A stretch of 64,000 nt of DNA from Alnus glutinosa (GCF_958979055.1 NC_084899.1:23875501-23939500); one strand, 5' to 3'. Shown: positions 1 through 21,239, numbered from the stretch's first letter. Notes: generated by a model not told the origin, from the letters alone. Translations and numbers: made by a program.

Positions 1-1195
1 TTTTAGGTTAGGGTTTAAGGTTTTAGGGTTATGGTTTTAAGGTTAGGGTTTAGGGTTTAGTGTTTAGGGTTTAGTTTTTAGGGTTTAGGGTTTTAAGGTT
101 AGGGTTTTAGGGTTTAGGGTTTAGGTTGTTAGGGTTTAGTTTTTACGGTTAGGGTTTAGGTTTTGAAGGTTTAGTTTTTAGGGTTAGGGTTTAGGTTTTG
201 AAGGTTTAGTTTTTAGGGTTAGGGTTTAGGTTTTAGAGTTTAGTTTTTACGGTTTAGTTTTTAGGGTTAGTGTTTTAAGGTTAGAATTTAGGGTTTAGGG
301 TTTAGGTTTTAGGGTTTTTAGGGTTAGGGTTTAGGTTTTAGGGTTTTAACGTTAGGATTTAGGTTTTTAGGGTTTAGTTTTTACGGTTTAGTTTTTAGAG
401 TTAGGGTTTTAAGGTTAGAATTTAGGGTTTAGGGTTTAGGTTTTAGGGTTTTTAGGGTTAGGGTTTAGGTTTTAGGGTTTTAAGGTTAGGATTTAGGTTT
501 TTAGGGTTTAGTTTTTAGAGTTAGGGTTTTAAGGTTAGAATTTAGGGTTTAGGGTTTAGGTTTTAGGGTTTTTAGGGTTAGGGTTTAGGTTTTAGGGTTT
601 TAAGGTTAGGATTTAGGTTTTTAGGGTTTAGTTTTTACGGTTTAGTTTTTAGAGTTAGGGTTTTAAGGTTAGAATTTAGGGTTTAGGGTTTAGGTTTTAG
701 GGTTTTAAGGTTAGGATTTAGGTTTTTAGGGAGAAAGTATTTTAGGGTTAGGGTTTTAAGGTTAGGGTTTAGGGTTTTAGGGTTAGGGTTTCAAGGTTAG
801 GGTTTAGGGTTTAGTTTTTAGGGTTAGGGTTTTAAGGTTAGAATTTACGGTTTAGGGTTTAGGGTTTAGGTTTTAGGGTTTTAAGGTTAGGATTAGGGTT
901 TTAGGGTTTTAAGTATTTTAGGGTTAGGGTTTTAAGGTTAGGGTTTAGGGTTTTAGGGTTAGGGTTTTAAGGTTAGGGTTTAGGGTTTTAGGGTTAGGGT
1001 TTTAAGGTTAGGGTTTAGGGTTTAGTTTTTAGGGTTAGGGTTTTAAGGTTAGAATTTAGGGTTTAGGGTTTAGGTTTTAGGGTTTTAAGGTTAGGATTTA
1101 GGGTTTTAGGGTTAAGGTTTTAAGGTTAGGATTTAAGTTTTTAGGGTTTAGTTTTTAGGGTTAGGGTTTTAAGGTTAGGGTTTAGGGTTTAACTA
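1..1195 (+). repeat. Degenerate telomere-like TTTAGGG array
   Basis: The stretch is almost entirely imperfect TTTAGGG/TTAGGG units, with the G-rich strand on +. Spacer variants such as GTTTTTAG and TTAAGG recur in a fixed order, so it is a higher-order repeat, not a pure telomere. The string AGAATTTAGGG begins near 283, 417, 537, 671, 840 and 1051. Scattered units continue to about 1380. I see no gene in it. Confidence 0.9.
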
Positions 1196-2120
1196 CAATT
1201 AAAAAGTAATAAAAAAATTTCACTCTTTTGTAGGGTTTAGGGTTTTTAGGGTGAACGGTAATTTGGGCTAGGGTTTAGGGTTTATGGTTTTTGCTTGTTT
1301 TTTAGAGTATAAAGCTTAGGGGTTTGGTTTTGAGATTTGATCATAGGCATTTTTATATTGGTTTTGATTTAGGGTTTAGGGAAAATTGTTTACACCTTTG
1401 TTATAAATTGAATAATAAAAAAAATAATTATAAATGGTAGACGGTGGCCAAATTTAATTTTCTGTATCTATCCAATAATCGTTAGATACGATCATTTTAT
1501 TGTGAAATGATGGCGAGTTTACTTTGAATTGGTTTTTTTTTGTTTGTAAAAAAATTACCTGAAATGAACAATTAAACTTTTTTTCTTTGTTCTTAAAAAA
1601 CCCAAAAATTGTTTTTTGTAGTACCGAATACTTATTTATATTTTATTGGTTTTGATAATTTATTTTATGATTAAGTTAATAAAATAATTGTGACAAATAA
1701 TAATCCACACACAAATTCGTAGTACAGTAAAACATATTACAAAAAAAAAAAAAAATACCACAACTGTAAGAATATTTTTCATGCATAACAACCAACCACA
1801 TCAAAACACATAAAATTACACAACAATAGATATTCAAACCCAACAAAATTAACAGCATTGCATAGACCATTATTAATTGCTAAATCCACAATTATTATAT
1901 GAAACTATTAAAAAAGTTAGAAACAGATTTTAAACAAATTAATTTAAATGCACCAAGTTTATTATAGCCAAAAGATATCAGAAAAAAATTTAATGCTAAA
2001 ATTACTCACAATTTTTTTTTTTTTTTTTGTGATTTGTATGCTCCTTTGCCAAAATGTACCTGCATTAAAACATATTAGTCCCAAAATAATATCCCAAAAC
2101 AACTAAAAAAATACTAATCA
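1196..2120. other. AT-rich gene-free spacer
   Basis: AT-rich DNA with a few leftover TTTAGGG units (1220-1290, 1366-1380), poly-A and poly-T runs (1741-1755, 2010-2028) and no credible coding frame. No recognisable transposon end was seen. Confidence 0.6.
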
Positions 2121-2129
2121 CGTACAAGG

Positions 2130-2133
2130 CAGA

Positions 2134-2183
<50 letters not shown>

Positions 2184-2581
2184 GAGAGGTTTCAGAGAGA
2201 GAGAGAGATGTAGAGAGAGATAGTGTCAGAGAGAGAGAAAGCTAGAGAGAAAGAAAGGGTTAGGGTTTAGTCTATGGTTCGGTTAGAGAGAGAGAGAGAG
2301 AGAGAGAGCTAGAGAGAGAGAGAGCTAGAGAGAGACAGAGAGAGAGAGAGAGTGAGAGGGAGGTGTAGAGAGAGATAGGTCCGGACCTAGGGTTAGGGTT
2401 GCTGGTTCGGTTAGAGAGAGAGAGAGAGAGCTAGAGAGAGACAGAGATAAAGAGAGAGAGAGATAGAGAGAGAGAGAGCGAGAGAGAGAGAGAGCATGCA
2501 CCGTAATAATTGCCGAACACGGGTGGTGCAGTCACGGCCGGAGAGGGAGCTGGCCGGAGATCCTGGTGGTCGGTGGACGGA

Positions 2582-2634
<53 letters not shown>

Positions 2635-2665
2635 GAGTGAGCGAGCTGAGAGAGATCGAGCTGAG
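2130..2665. repeat. GA-rich microsatellite block
   Basis: Long imperfect (GA)n tracts are broken by short unique pieces. Two pieces (about 2258-2290 and 2388-2415) share telomere-like GGGTTAGGG followed by TTCGGTTAGAGAG, which suggests local duplication. Open frames through the tract are (GA)n artefacts. Confidence 0.85.
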
Positions 2666-2717
2666 GGAGAGAGGAAGCTACCCTTTTTTTTTTTTTTTTT
2701 TATTATTAATTGAAATA

Positions 2718-2826
2718 TTAGCCAGGTGGCACGCGGGAAATGTCCCGCGCAGGTCACCTGGCCAAAAATTGGCCGCGTGGCGTAATGCCACCCGGCCAAT
2801 TAGGGACGTGTATTATTATACACGTC
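2718..2826. repeat. Cluster of short GC-rich palindromes
   Basis: GC-rich island in AT-rich DNA made of adjacent short inverted repeats (GCACGCGGG/CCCGCGC, CCAGGTGG/TCACCTGG, TGGCCAA/TTGGCC, GACGTGTAT/ATACACGTC). It resembles the palindrome series at 4655-4860 and is probably the interior of a related non-autonomous transposon. Confidence 0.6.
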
Positions 2827-2873
2827 TCTATCTGTTTTTATTTTTATTTTTATTTTTTTAAAAAACGAAAAAT

Positions 2874-2922
<49 letters not shown>

Positions 2923-3084
2923 TTGTATCTATATATATCTATATATATATATATATTAAATATATATATATATAGTTTTGTATCTATATATATATATATA
3001 TATTAAATATATATATATATATAGTTTTGTATCTATATATATATATATATATATAGAGATTATATATATATATATATATATATA
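2874..3084. repeat. (TA)n microsatellite series
   Basis: Several (TA)n runs are separated by near-identical copies of the spacer AGTTTTGTATCTATA (near 2919, 2973, 3022, 3083). This is a tandem repeat of a TA tract plus spacer. Confidence 0.85.
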
Positions 3085-3094
3085 GTTTTGTATT

Positions 3095-3913
3095 TGTAAA
3101 CACAAACACAAACCCTAATCCGACCCTAAGTGTATGTAATATATATAGTGTTAAGGTTTACGTAAACTCTAACCCATAAAACTAAACCCTAAACGGTAAC
3201 CCTAAAACTAATTCTTAAACCTTAAGTCTGTGTTAAGTTTCATATATATATATATAGGTCCTATATATATATAGGGTTAGGGTTTTATTAGATTACTATT
3301 CCATTAACGTAAATCCTAATTAGAGTTAGGGTTTACTTATAAGTATACCATATATATTTAAAGTACTCAACACGTAAAACGTAAATATACTATAAACATA
3401 TTGCACGTAGCCCATACCCCTAACCCTATGTCTATATACTATATATAGTCATAAACCCTAACCCTAAGTGTATGTACTTTGTTATGTTGCATATTTTTAT
3501 TTTTGTTCCTCGCCGTATAATTATGCATATATTTGTAGCCCAAATTTGGGTATATACAACGTTATTATATATATCTATAAACTCTAACCCTAAGTGTATA
3601 TATATACTATATATAGCTATACACAATATAGGTATATAAGTATACTATATATATATATATAGCCATAAACACCAATGTTAGGGTGTATACAAGTAACTAT
3701 AAAGGTATATAGTTTCGGCACGCCGTTTACATGCATGCATGCATATATTATATATATGTATGTACATAATATGACAAGATAGTTTTGAAATACAAATACA
3801 AATACAAACACAGACACATGCAACCTTAAGTGTATGTAATGTACATTCTTGCTAAACCCTAAGTCATAAAACTAAACCGTAAACTATAAATTAAAACTAA
3901 ATCCTAACCCTAA

Positions 3914-3984
<71 letters not shown>

Positions 3985-4450
3985 CTATACTTAGGGTTAG
4001 GATTTAGTTTTAATTTATAGTTTACGGTTTAGTTTTATATATATATACTATACTAAATACTGACCATAAAATTGAACCCTAAAACCCATAATCTTAACCC
4101 AAATCTTAAGTGTATGTACCATATATATGTAAGCCATAAACCCTAACCCTAAATATATATACTATATGTATAGTGATAAACCCTAACTCTAGGATCAAAT
4201 GATATATAGTTCGACCAAGTTTTGAACATTGAACTCGATCAAATGATAGAGGCATGCAATTTTATACTTGTGTAAGGTATGCCATAATGATCGGGACCAC
4301 AAGGCGAACACATTCAGATGGATGTTCAACGAACCCTAACCCTGAGAGTATGTACTACACATACAATAAATTAAGTCCTAACGCATAAACCATATTCAAG
4401 AAACTCAACTTGCATGTAAATCCTAAAACATAACTATATATACTTATATA
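3095..4450 (-). repeat. Degenerate CCCTAAA telomere-like region
   Basis: Scattered CCCTAAA/CCCTAACCC units with the C-rich strand on +, opposite to the 1-1195 array. They are mixed with TATATA tracts and repeated phrases such as TAAGTGTATGTA. Units are more diverged and sparser than in the first array. Confidence 0.75.
3866..4038. repeat. Perfect 53-bp inverted repeat with TA loop
   Basis: Arms 3866-3918 and 3986-4038 are exact reverse complements over 53 bp. They are separated by a 67-bp spacer that is nearly all (TA)n. The arms contain telomere-like units (CCCTAA left, TTAGGG right). The structure could form a hairpin or cruciform. Confidence 0.9.
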
Positions 4451-4654
4451 AGTATGTGTAGCACAAATTTATTGTTGGGGTATATAATAGGAATTTTTAA
4501 TATAAATAAATTCCAAAAAATTTAAATACAAGTACTGTATAAAACTAATTAGTTTATATACTCTAATTTGGTATAGGGTACATAGCAATTTTATACTCCA
4601 ATTTATTTGTTTTTTTTTTTTTTTTTAAAAAAAAAGGGAATTCCAAAAAAGTGT

Positions 4655-4871
4655 TTTTCAGTTAGCCACGTGTATTAAATTACACGTGTCTGCCAGATGG
4701 CAGCGTGGAATTTATACACGCGGCCAATTGGCCGCATGTAGAAATTACACGCTGCCAATTGTTTGTACGCTACATCTGGCAGCGTGTCCAGAGAAACACG
4801 CTGCCATCTGGCCGCGTGTCTACAGTAACATCTACTGTAGACACGCGGCGATTTACGCCTTTTTTTGTAGT
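4655..4871. mobile_element. CACTA-like element, right end, palindromic interior
   Basis: The block ends with TTTTTTTGTAGTG, the reverse complement of a CACTACAAAAA terminus typical of plant CACTA (En/Spm) transposons. The interior is a chain of short palindromes (CACGTGTA/TACACGTG, CTGCCAGATGGCAG, CGGCCAATTGGCCG, CTACAGTA/TACTGTAG). A matching left CACTAC end was not found in the window, so the element is partial or its boundary is unclear. Confidence 0.55.
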
Positions 4872-5828
4872 GATTGGTGAGACATCAAGATCATGTGTGG
4901 TATTGGGGGCATTGGTGGAGTAATTTGGTAAGCTCAGCTGCTCAATTTTCTGCTTTTATATGAACTATCATGTGGGAAATTTAATATATGAACTTCATGA
5001 TAATTTAATTTAATCTTCTTATAACTACACAACGTCATGCTTTGGAAAGATTGTTTTGTAATTTCTTAGCAATGGCTTCAAGAGAAAATTAGTTCCTTGA
5101 TATTTGGAGAAATTAATAAAACTCACCTGGTATAAATTTATTAATTTAAAAAATATTAAATAAAATCCAATATCTTTGAGTTCTGTATGCAAGAATCATT
5201 CCTCATAAACAAATTTGATCCATGAGCTGACTCAGCCAGAAAGAGTGTATATATATATATATATCGAGTTATTTTTGTGCTTGACTCCATCAAAATTTAG
5301 GTCGATCTGACCTCTTCCAAGATTGCTTTAGATATATCTTACAGTTCATAAGTTCAACCTTCATTATAATTAATTCTGTGGTAATACTTTTCAAAATTTC
5401 TATTTTAATTGTTAAGGCCATAAGTCTAGCTCTTGGCATGCATGGATGTGCATATAACAAAGGTTGATCTATCTAGATTATAGCTAAACATATATTCCAT
5501 TGGCTTGGTGATGATAATCTTAATACTGTACTACCAGAGACGGAACCAGAGGCGGGGCGGGGGCTTGGAGCTAGCCCATGACTTTTTAGTTGGTTCTTTC
5601 AATTATTAATAGTTCTGCACAGTCGATAACTTTTTAGACGAGACTGAAAGAAAAGTTTTAAAATCGGGGGATGGCCCCTAGCCCCTTGGTTCCGTCCTTA
5701 ACCACCACTAATAGGGTCAATAATAATTGTTAAAATGCTCTCTATCTCTCTCCGAATTGCAGCAATTGCCCAAAAAAGGTACAAACTAAACTAATATTTT
5801 CCTTCTCATTGACGTATTCTATCCATAT
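4872..5828. other. Gene-free AT-rich DNA with old transposon scrap
   Basis: No coding frame. At about 5538-5700 there is a diverged inverted repeat (GACGGAACCAGAGG near the left, CCTTGGTTCCGTC near the right) with GGGGCTTGGAGCTAGCCC inside. It resembles a block near 39285-39575 that ends in CTAGTTCCGCCC. It is probably an old small transposon. Confidence 0.4.
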
Positions 5829-6270
5829 TGTTAAATCATTACTTATCCAAAGAGCTTAAGCTAATAAAAATGGATTGATTTAATCATTTAGTTAATATTT
5901 TAAAGGTCCCTATCATATGCATTAACTTAAAACTCCATTTTAATAAGTGAAGCTCAACATGTAAAATATTTAATTAAAATTGACGTATTCTATCTATATT
6001 GTTAAATCATTACTTATCCAAAGAGCTTAAGCTAATAAAAATGGATTGATTTAATCATTTAGTTAATATTTTAAAGGTCCCTATCACGTGCATGAACTTA
6101 AACTCCATTTTAATAAGTGAAGTTCAACACGTAAAATATTTAATTAAAATGAGAAATGAATGACATGAACAAAATTCGAACTTAAATCTCAACTCTAATA
6201 CAATATTACATCACTATTTATCTAAAAAAATTAAGTTAATAAAAAACAATTGATTTAATTAATATTCTCA
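5829..6270 (-). mobile_element. TRIM-like element, tandem multi-LTR array
   Basis: A terminal repeat beginning TGTTAAATCATTACTTATCC occurs at 5829-5903 and again at 6000-6074, with a degraded third copy near 6206-6270. The two intervening segments are nearly identical over about 96 bp, giving a 171-bp tandem unit. Copies of the same terminal repeat occur at 50324-50402 and 57159-57422. The pattern fits a miniature LTR retroelement with LTR-internal-LTR-internal-LTR structure formed by unequal exchange. Confidence 0.6.
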
Positions 6271-6271
6271 T

Positions 6272-6640
<369 letters not shown>

Positions 6641-7089
6641 ATTACGTGGATATTGTCAAAGAAAATGTTTACGAGGCACTCAAATTTAATTATTTAGTAA
6701 TTGACGTGATAATTAAGTGTTATATGGATTTACAAACTGATGTGGCAGTACAAGTAGTACTGTTCCACTAATCATAATCAAATTTAATTATTTAGTGACT
6801 GATATGATATGATGTAAGCTAAAACATAAATTTATAGTACCCTTAATATCACTCACAGTGTTAATGGCATATTCATCTCTTTTGTAACACTTCTAACAAC
6901 ACTAGGTTATAATGTTACTAATTAACTTATACTGTACTGATTTCACAATCATAAATTAACCTTAAAAGATTTTGGATATAGTAGTTGGGATTAAGAAATT
7001 GTATATAGTACAAGTTTTAATTCAAAACTATAGGAAAATCTTGTCAATCCTTCTCTTTCCACATTGATACTTCATACTTGTATAATTAG

Positions 7090-7182
<93 letters not shown>

Positions 7183-9095
7183 TTTTAAGTTTTCTTGCAT
7201 TACCTTCTTCTCATACAATATACTAGGAACAAGGTAAGTCGACAAAGTTTTTTATTTATTTTTTTGTTTTTTTGCCAGACAATGTTTTAGAGATTTTAGT
7301 CCATGCGTCATCATGTGATTGTTTTGTCTGAAATTAAGAATTAGTCAATATTATGACTTATGAACTTACAATATGTTAGGGTACTTTCAATTTTATTACA
7401 TACTTTAACAAAAATCGATGTGTTAATCCACGTGAGACTTATCATGTTAGTCATGTCAACCAAGTGAACCGCTATATCAATTTAGTAGCGGATGTGGTAA
7501 GTATTAGAACGTCGGTTTGTAAAGAAATTGTAATAAAATACGTAATATCCCTAGCAACACCATTCTCATTAACTTAAATTGCCCCGATAATCAAGTAGGA
7601 AATTACTAAAAGAAAGAAAAGAAAAAGAATTAACTTTTAAAACAGTAGTTTTTTCTAAGCAACTTAAAATAGTAGTTAATTTGTAATTAATGGTGACGCT
7701 GAATGGGCATATGATATTGACAAATGGCACTTGCCCACCATGATGACTCAGTCAAGCCATTGCCTGGAAGAATATCTTTAGAATTGATGCATTGTCTTGA
7801 TGTGGCTGTCAACATGATTCCAAATTGGTGTATCAACACATCCTATACAAAGCTCAAGCAATAGAATGATTTCATAGGATATAAATTTTGATTCTCTTTT
7901 ATATCTTTTCTTTGAGATTTCAAGCATATTTTGGAGCTTAGGAAAGATTTATTGAAAGGTCATGTATGTAAGCTTAGGCTTAATCAAATTTGGCTCGTTT
8001 ACTAAACGGGTTCCAAAAATTAAGTTTAATCATGTTTGTTTAGTATAAACAAAAAGATCTATTTCATGGTTCAGATTAGATTTCACAAATTAAATGATGT
8101 ATAAATTGTCACATCATTTTAAATTTAAAATAGCACGGCACCATTTATACAGTTAGATGCAACAAAACAAAATTTAAACCATAAAATGGATGCGTTCTTC
8201 TCATGCCAGGCATTAATGTGTTTGTGAGTGGCTTATCTCGTTTGCGATTGGCAAAATGTTCAATGTGTGAGTTGGATTGAGTAGGTCTTGAATTTCAAAT
8301 ACTATCAAGAACAAAATAAGATCATCTGGGGAATGACTAAGCATACATACATCATCTGCACTCCAACTTCCCACATATATGTCATGAACTAAAGCATTTC
8401 AGGAAATGCAGGAAAAATTGAAGATGGAGAAACCTCACAATAAGAAAGAGTCAAGCAGGATTAACAATGTCTATTTCTTCTCTTTGCTTTTCTCTCTCCC
8501 CCCTCCCATTAAGTACACTGTTTGCAGGAAATGGACTGACTGCCAGCCAAAGGAAGTTTAGACCGTGAATTTGGTACCCTAATGCCCATTCCAAAAGGGA
8601 CAAACCAAGGCATCTTTACCAAGAAAACAGACCTCCCCACAGTTATCATCACATCACAAATTCACTGTCCAACACCATATCATCTTAAAAAAACACAATT
8701 AAATAGATGTTATGAAAAATAATTTCATTTAATCCAACAAAAAACACAATGTATACATGGTAATGAATGGCAGTGACTTTGTACACTATTTAACAGAATA
8801 ACAAAAAAAAGAATGCAAAATACATGTCAGTGTGAAAGAATTAGTATTTACTTCTCAGTTTTTCTTAATCTTTAGCAACAGAAAAAGTTACAGGATTCTT
8901 ATCCAAGCAGGCTCACTGATTAGTAGCTTCAAAACCAGCATACTTTCTTCACACTTCAAAGCTTGAGTTTTCAAACAAACCTTAGTTGCATGCTGCCCCA
9001 TCGACTTCAAATGCAGAACCCAAGAATTACACCTAATTTACTTCGAAGTCAAAATGTGTTGACTTATGAGCTGGAGCTCCTCGCGTAGAGGAAAA
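6641..9095. other. Gene-free interval downstream of the kinase
   Basis: AT-rich DNA with a (CT)42 tract at 7093-7176. No conserved coding frame, tRNA or transposon terminus was recognised. The segment next to 9095 should contain the 3' untranslated region of the minus-strand kinase. Confidence 0.5.
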
Positions 9096-17997
<8,902 letters not shown>

Positions 17998-17999
17998 TT

Positions 18000-18660
18000 C
18001 CTTCACGTCAAGCCCAATGGCTACCTCAAATCACTATATACCATCCCTCAACATAACACGATACATAAACCGAATCTCCCCCACAACCCACCAAACCATT
18101 CAACCCCAAATGCCAAAAAATTCAATGGCGCGCAATCTGCATCACTCAAAACATAATTAACCAACAAATTAAGCACCACTCTAAGAAAACATAAAATCAC
18201 ACGCATTAAAGGAACAAAAATTAATCGAAAAAAAAAATAAAAGAACCTCTCATTTTCCCCCTCAAAGAAAACAAAATCCAATGCAATATCTTCCTATTAA
18301 TTCCAAAATTTCCATTATTTAGCTTCAATATTTCAGAATTCAGGGGGAAAAAAAATAGCTTCAATTTTCCTCGGAATACCTTAATTTCTCAGAAAAAGAA
18401 CAATGTGTGAATGAATTTCCTCAGAATACATTAACTTCGCACATTTTTCATCCAACCAACAAAAAAAAATCAGAAGCTTGAAAACCAAGACATCCAATCC
18501 GTACAAAACCAAAAAGAAAAGGCTGAGAATTCGGATTACCGCGTAATTAAATTGTCCAAGGAGTCAAAGCACCCAAAGAATAAGAAATACTGCGATCCCC
18601 CGAAACCCTAGAGAGAGAGAGAGAGCGAGAGAGAGAGAGAGAAATGACAGTCACTCCTGC
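18000..18660 (-). promoter_or_regulatory. 5' leader and promoter side of the kinase gene
   Basis: No upstream in-frame ATG precedes 17997; a GTG lies nine bases before it in the same frame. A GT donor reading CGCG|GTAATCCG on the minus strand near 18543 suggests a 5' untranslated exon upstream of a leader intron. A GA tract at 18611-18642 is typical of plant core promoters or 5' leaders. The exact start of transcription is not visible. Confidence 0.4.
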
Positions 18661-18699
18661 ATTCTCGGATTAGCATGGAGTCCTAGCTTTGTTATATAC

Positions 18700-19610
18700 C
18701 TTTTCCACGTTTGGGTTTTTTTTTTTTTTAATGCTTTCCGAATTTATTTAAGAAAAAAAAATTTGTTGTCACGTTGGATCGCACGAGAAATTTGATCCGA
18801 AAGGAATCAAGGATTCTCAATTTCTCTCACTCTGACACCAATAATTAAAGAATAATAATTATTATTATTATTATTTTTTTTTTTTAAGGGAAGAATAATA
18901 ATTAATTGATAAAATAAAATAAAATAAAGGTGGTAATAGTCTAATAGATCTATAAAAATATTAAATATGTCTAGAAATCAAGATTAATTGGTTGGATTAA
19001 TTACTTGTTGACTTATTAGTTAAACCATGTTAATTCTTGTTATTACGATAAATAAAAAATGCTAACCAAATTTATTGAATTTTTTTTTTTTGCTTTTTTA
19101 ATATTTCTGTAATAATTTCATTTTAAATAAACATCATTAAAATAAATTTATAAACAAGCACATGATTGCCATAGTAGCTAAGAAAGTATATAAATGCCAA
19201 TTACTATACTATTCAAACTAATTATTTTAATTATCTTGACGGTTGCCTTTTTTTCTTTTTCATCAAAGGTTTTTTTTAAAAAAAAAAATGAGCTGAAGGA
19301 AATTTTTTCAATCAAATTTATTAAATTGACATAAATCGTTATGTGATTCGTACATACATTTTAAATGGCATTAAGATATCACATACATACTCACATGTAT
19401 TTTCAAAATGCACGAATCACGTGTTCTAAAAATACATATTAATTTAATATATTGAATTAAAAGAATTTATTCCAACAGCCGTTCAGAATAAAACTTTGTC
19501 CATCCTCTTTTGGCCAATAAAATAAATACTACATAAGAAGCTTTCTTATTTGTAATGTATCATTGTTTTATTTTTAAATACATCTTGAGTTTTATAAACA
19601 ATTAACTAAA
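18700..19610. other. Gene-free AT-rich interval
   Basis: Contains poly-T/poly-A tracts and an ATT run (18841-18895). No coding frame or clear transposon terminus was recognised. Confidence 0.5.
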
Positions 19611-19611
19611 G

Positions 19612-19811
19612 GCATGCTTGGGGTTGTGTTTATAAATAGAGCTTTTATGGTTAAAAAATAACTTTTGAGAAAAAAAAAAAAAATCATTTTTAAGCTTTTT
19701 TTCAAAAGTACGCTTTGGAAGTACTTTTTGAGGTTTTTACCAAACAGACCCATTTTTTATATATTAAAAATACTTTTTAAACTTCTTAACACAATCCCAA
19801 ACATACCCTAA
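19612..19811. mobile_element. MITE-like element, hAT-type ends
   Basis: Imperfect terminal inverted repeats: GGCATGCTTGGGGTTGTGTT on the left and AACACAATCCCAAACATACCC on the right. The interior is A/T-rich with AAAAGTA motifs. Flanks TAACTAAA and TAACTCCT share five of eight bases and may be an eroded 8-bp duplication. Confidence 0.5.
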
Positions 19812-19963
19812 CTCCTCAAGCAAAATACTCCCTCTTTTTCTTGAGGACCACTAGAAAAGGTCAAACCCAACAAGCAACTTGGTAGGTTTCTTGCAGTAAG
19901 GGCATGATGGGACCATATTTAGTGATATTGAGCAAAGACCAAGGCAAATGTGAAAAAGTGTGA

Positions 19964-20658
19964 AATACATCATGTGGTGGTGAATGGGTTTACAAAATCA
20001 TCGAAAATATAGGGTAAACAATTTTTAAAACAGTGTTTTTAGGAGTACTGCAATTTTATTTGGCGTAACAATATATATAAATAAGCTTTCTGTAGTTTGC
20101 TAGTGAGTTGTTCACAGCGTGTTTGAGGTGTATCCAGTGTTTACCGGAGGGATTGTACTCTGCTATGTTTGGTGATAAAAGTATTGATTCATTAAAAAAA
20201 AAAAAAATCTATATATTACTTATTACCTCAATCGCTAAAACTTGAACTGTTACATGGCAGTCTACGTGGCCCTTACCACGCTAACTACTAAAAATGTGAA
20301 CTGCAACGTGAATACATCGTGTGGTGGTGAATAGGTTTACAAAATCATTGAAAATATAGGGCAAACAATTTTTAAAACAGTGTTTTTAGGAGTACTGCAA
20401 TTTTATTTGGCGTAACAATATATATATATATATAAGCTTTCTGTAGTTTGCTGGTGAGTTGTTCCCAGCGTGTTTGAGGTGTATCTAGTGTTTGCCGGAG
20501 GGATTGTACTCTGCTATGTTTGGTGATAAAAGTATTGATTCATTAAAAAAAAAAAATCTATATATTACTTATTACCTCAATCGCTAAAACTTGAACTGTC
20601 ACATAGCAGTCTACGTGGCGCTTACCACGCTAACTACTAAAATGTGAACTGCAACATG
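19964..20658. repeat. 347-bp tandem duplication
   Basis: Copy 1 (19964-20310) and copy 2 (20311-20658) are nearly identical head to tail. Differences are a few substitutions and length changes in the TA and poly-A tracts. No open frame is conserved. The low divergence indicates a recent duplication. Confidence 0.9.
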
Positions 20659-20778
20659 AATTTATATATTAGACAAGAAAAAAGTGTCCATATATATTAT
20701 AAATAAGATTTATCAAACTTTTTTACATAATTTTGGTTCTTTTTCCTTTCTTTTAACAAGAATAGTACGAAAAAACCT

Positions 20779-21002
20779 TAGGGCTCATTTGGGTGTGTAT
20801 TTTTTTATATTATATTATATTTAAAATTGTGAATACTAAGAAAATTTGTTTTTTGAAATTGTATTTTGATAGTTTATAAAATCTGAGATAAAATTAAAAA
20901 AAGTTGGATAAAACTTAAGTAGAATTTTAATTCAAAAAAAAAAAATGTCCAAACATGTTTTTGAAAAAAAAAAAAAAAAAATTGTTACCAAACATGCCCT
21001 AA
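20779..21002. mobile_element. MITE-like element with TTAGGGC ends
   Basis: The left end TTAGGGCTCATTTGGG and the reverse complement of the right end, TTAGGGCATGTTTGG, form terminal inverted repeats around an A/T-rich 200-bp interior. No coding capacity, and no clear target duplication was seen. Confidence 0.5.
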
Positions 21003-21239
21003 TGTTTCTCATCTTCTCTCCACAGATATAACGACACAACCAACCGTCGACCATTTAATCAAACCTAAAACTAACAATATTTTTAGCCTCCTTTGATATG
21101 CAAACTTTTCCCACAAAACAAGTTTAGCACTCAAACTACCAACAGATTCCATTTTATGTTTACAACAATCAACAAAGAGCCATGCAGGAAAAATACAAAA
21201 CCATAAGGGGGTTTTGTTTTGTGAATTAATGAGGTCTTT

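Noticed and set aside
2431-2860. Overlapping frames through the GA and T tracts (122, 74 and 67 codons)
   Set aside because: Their sequence is SLSL or ERER repeats forced by (GA)n; no domain or conserved sequence.
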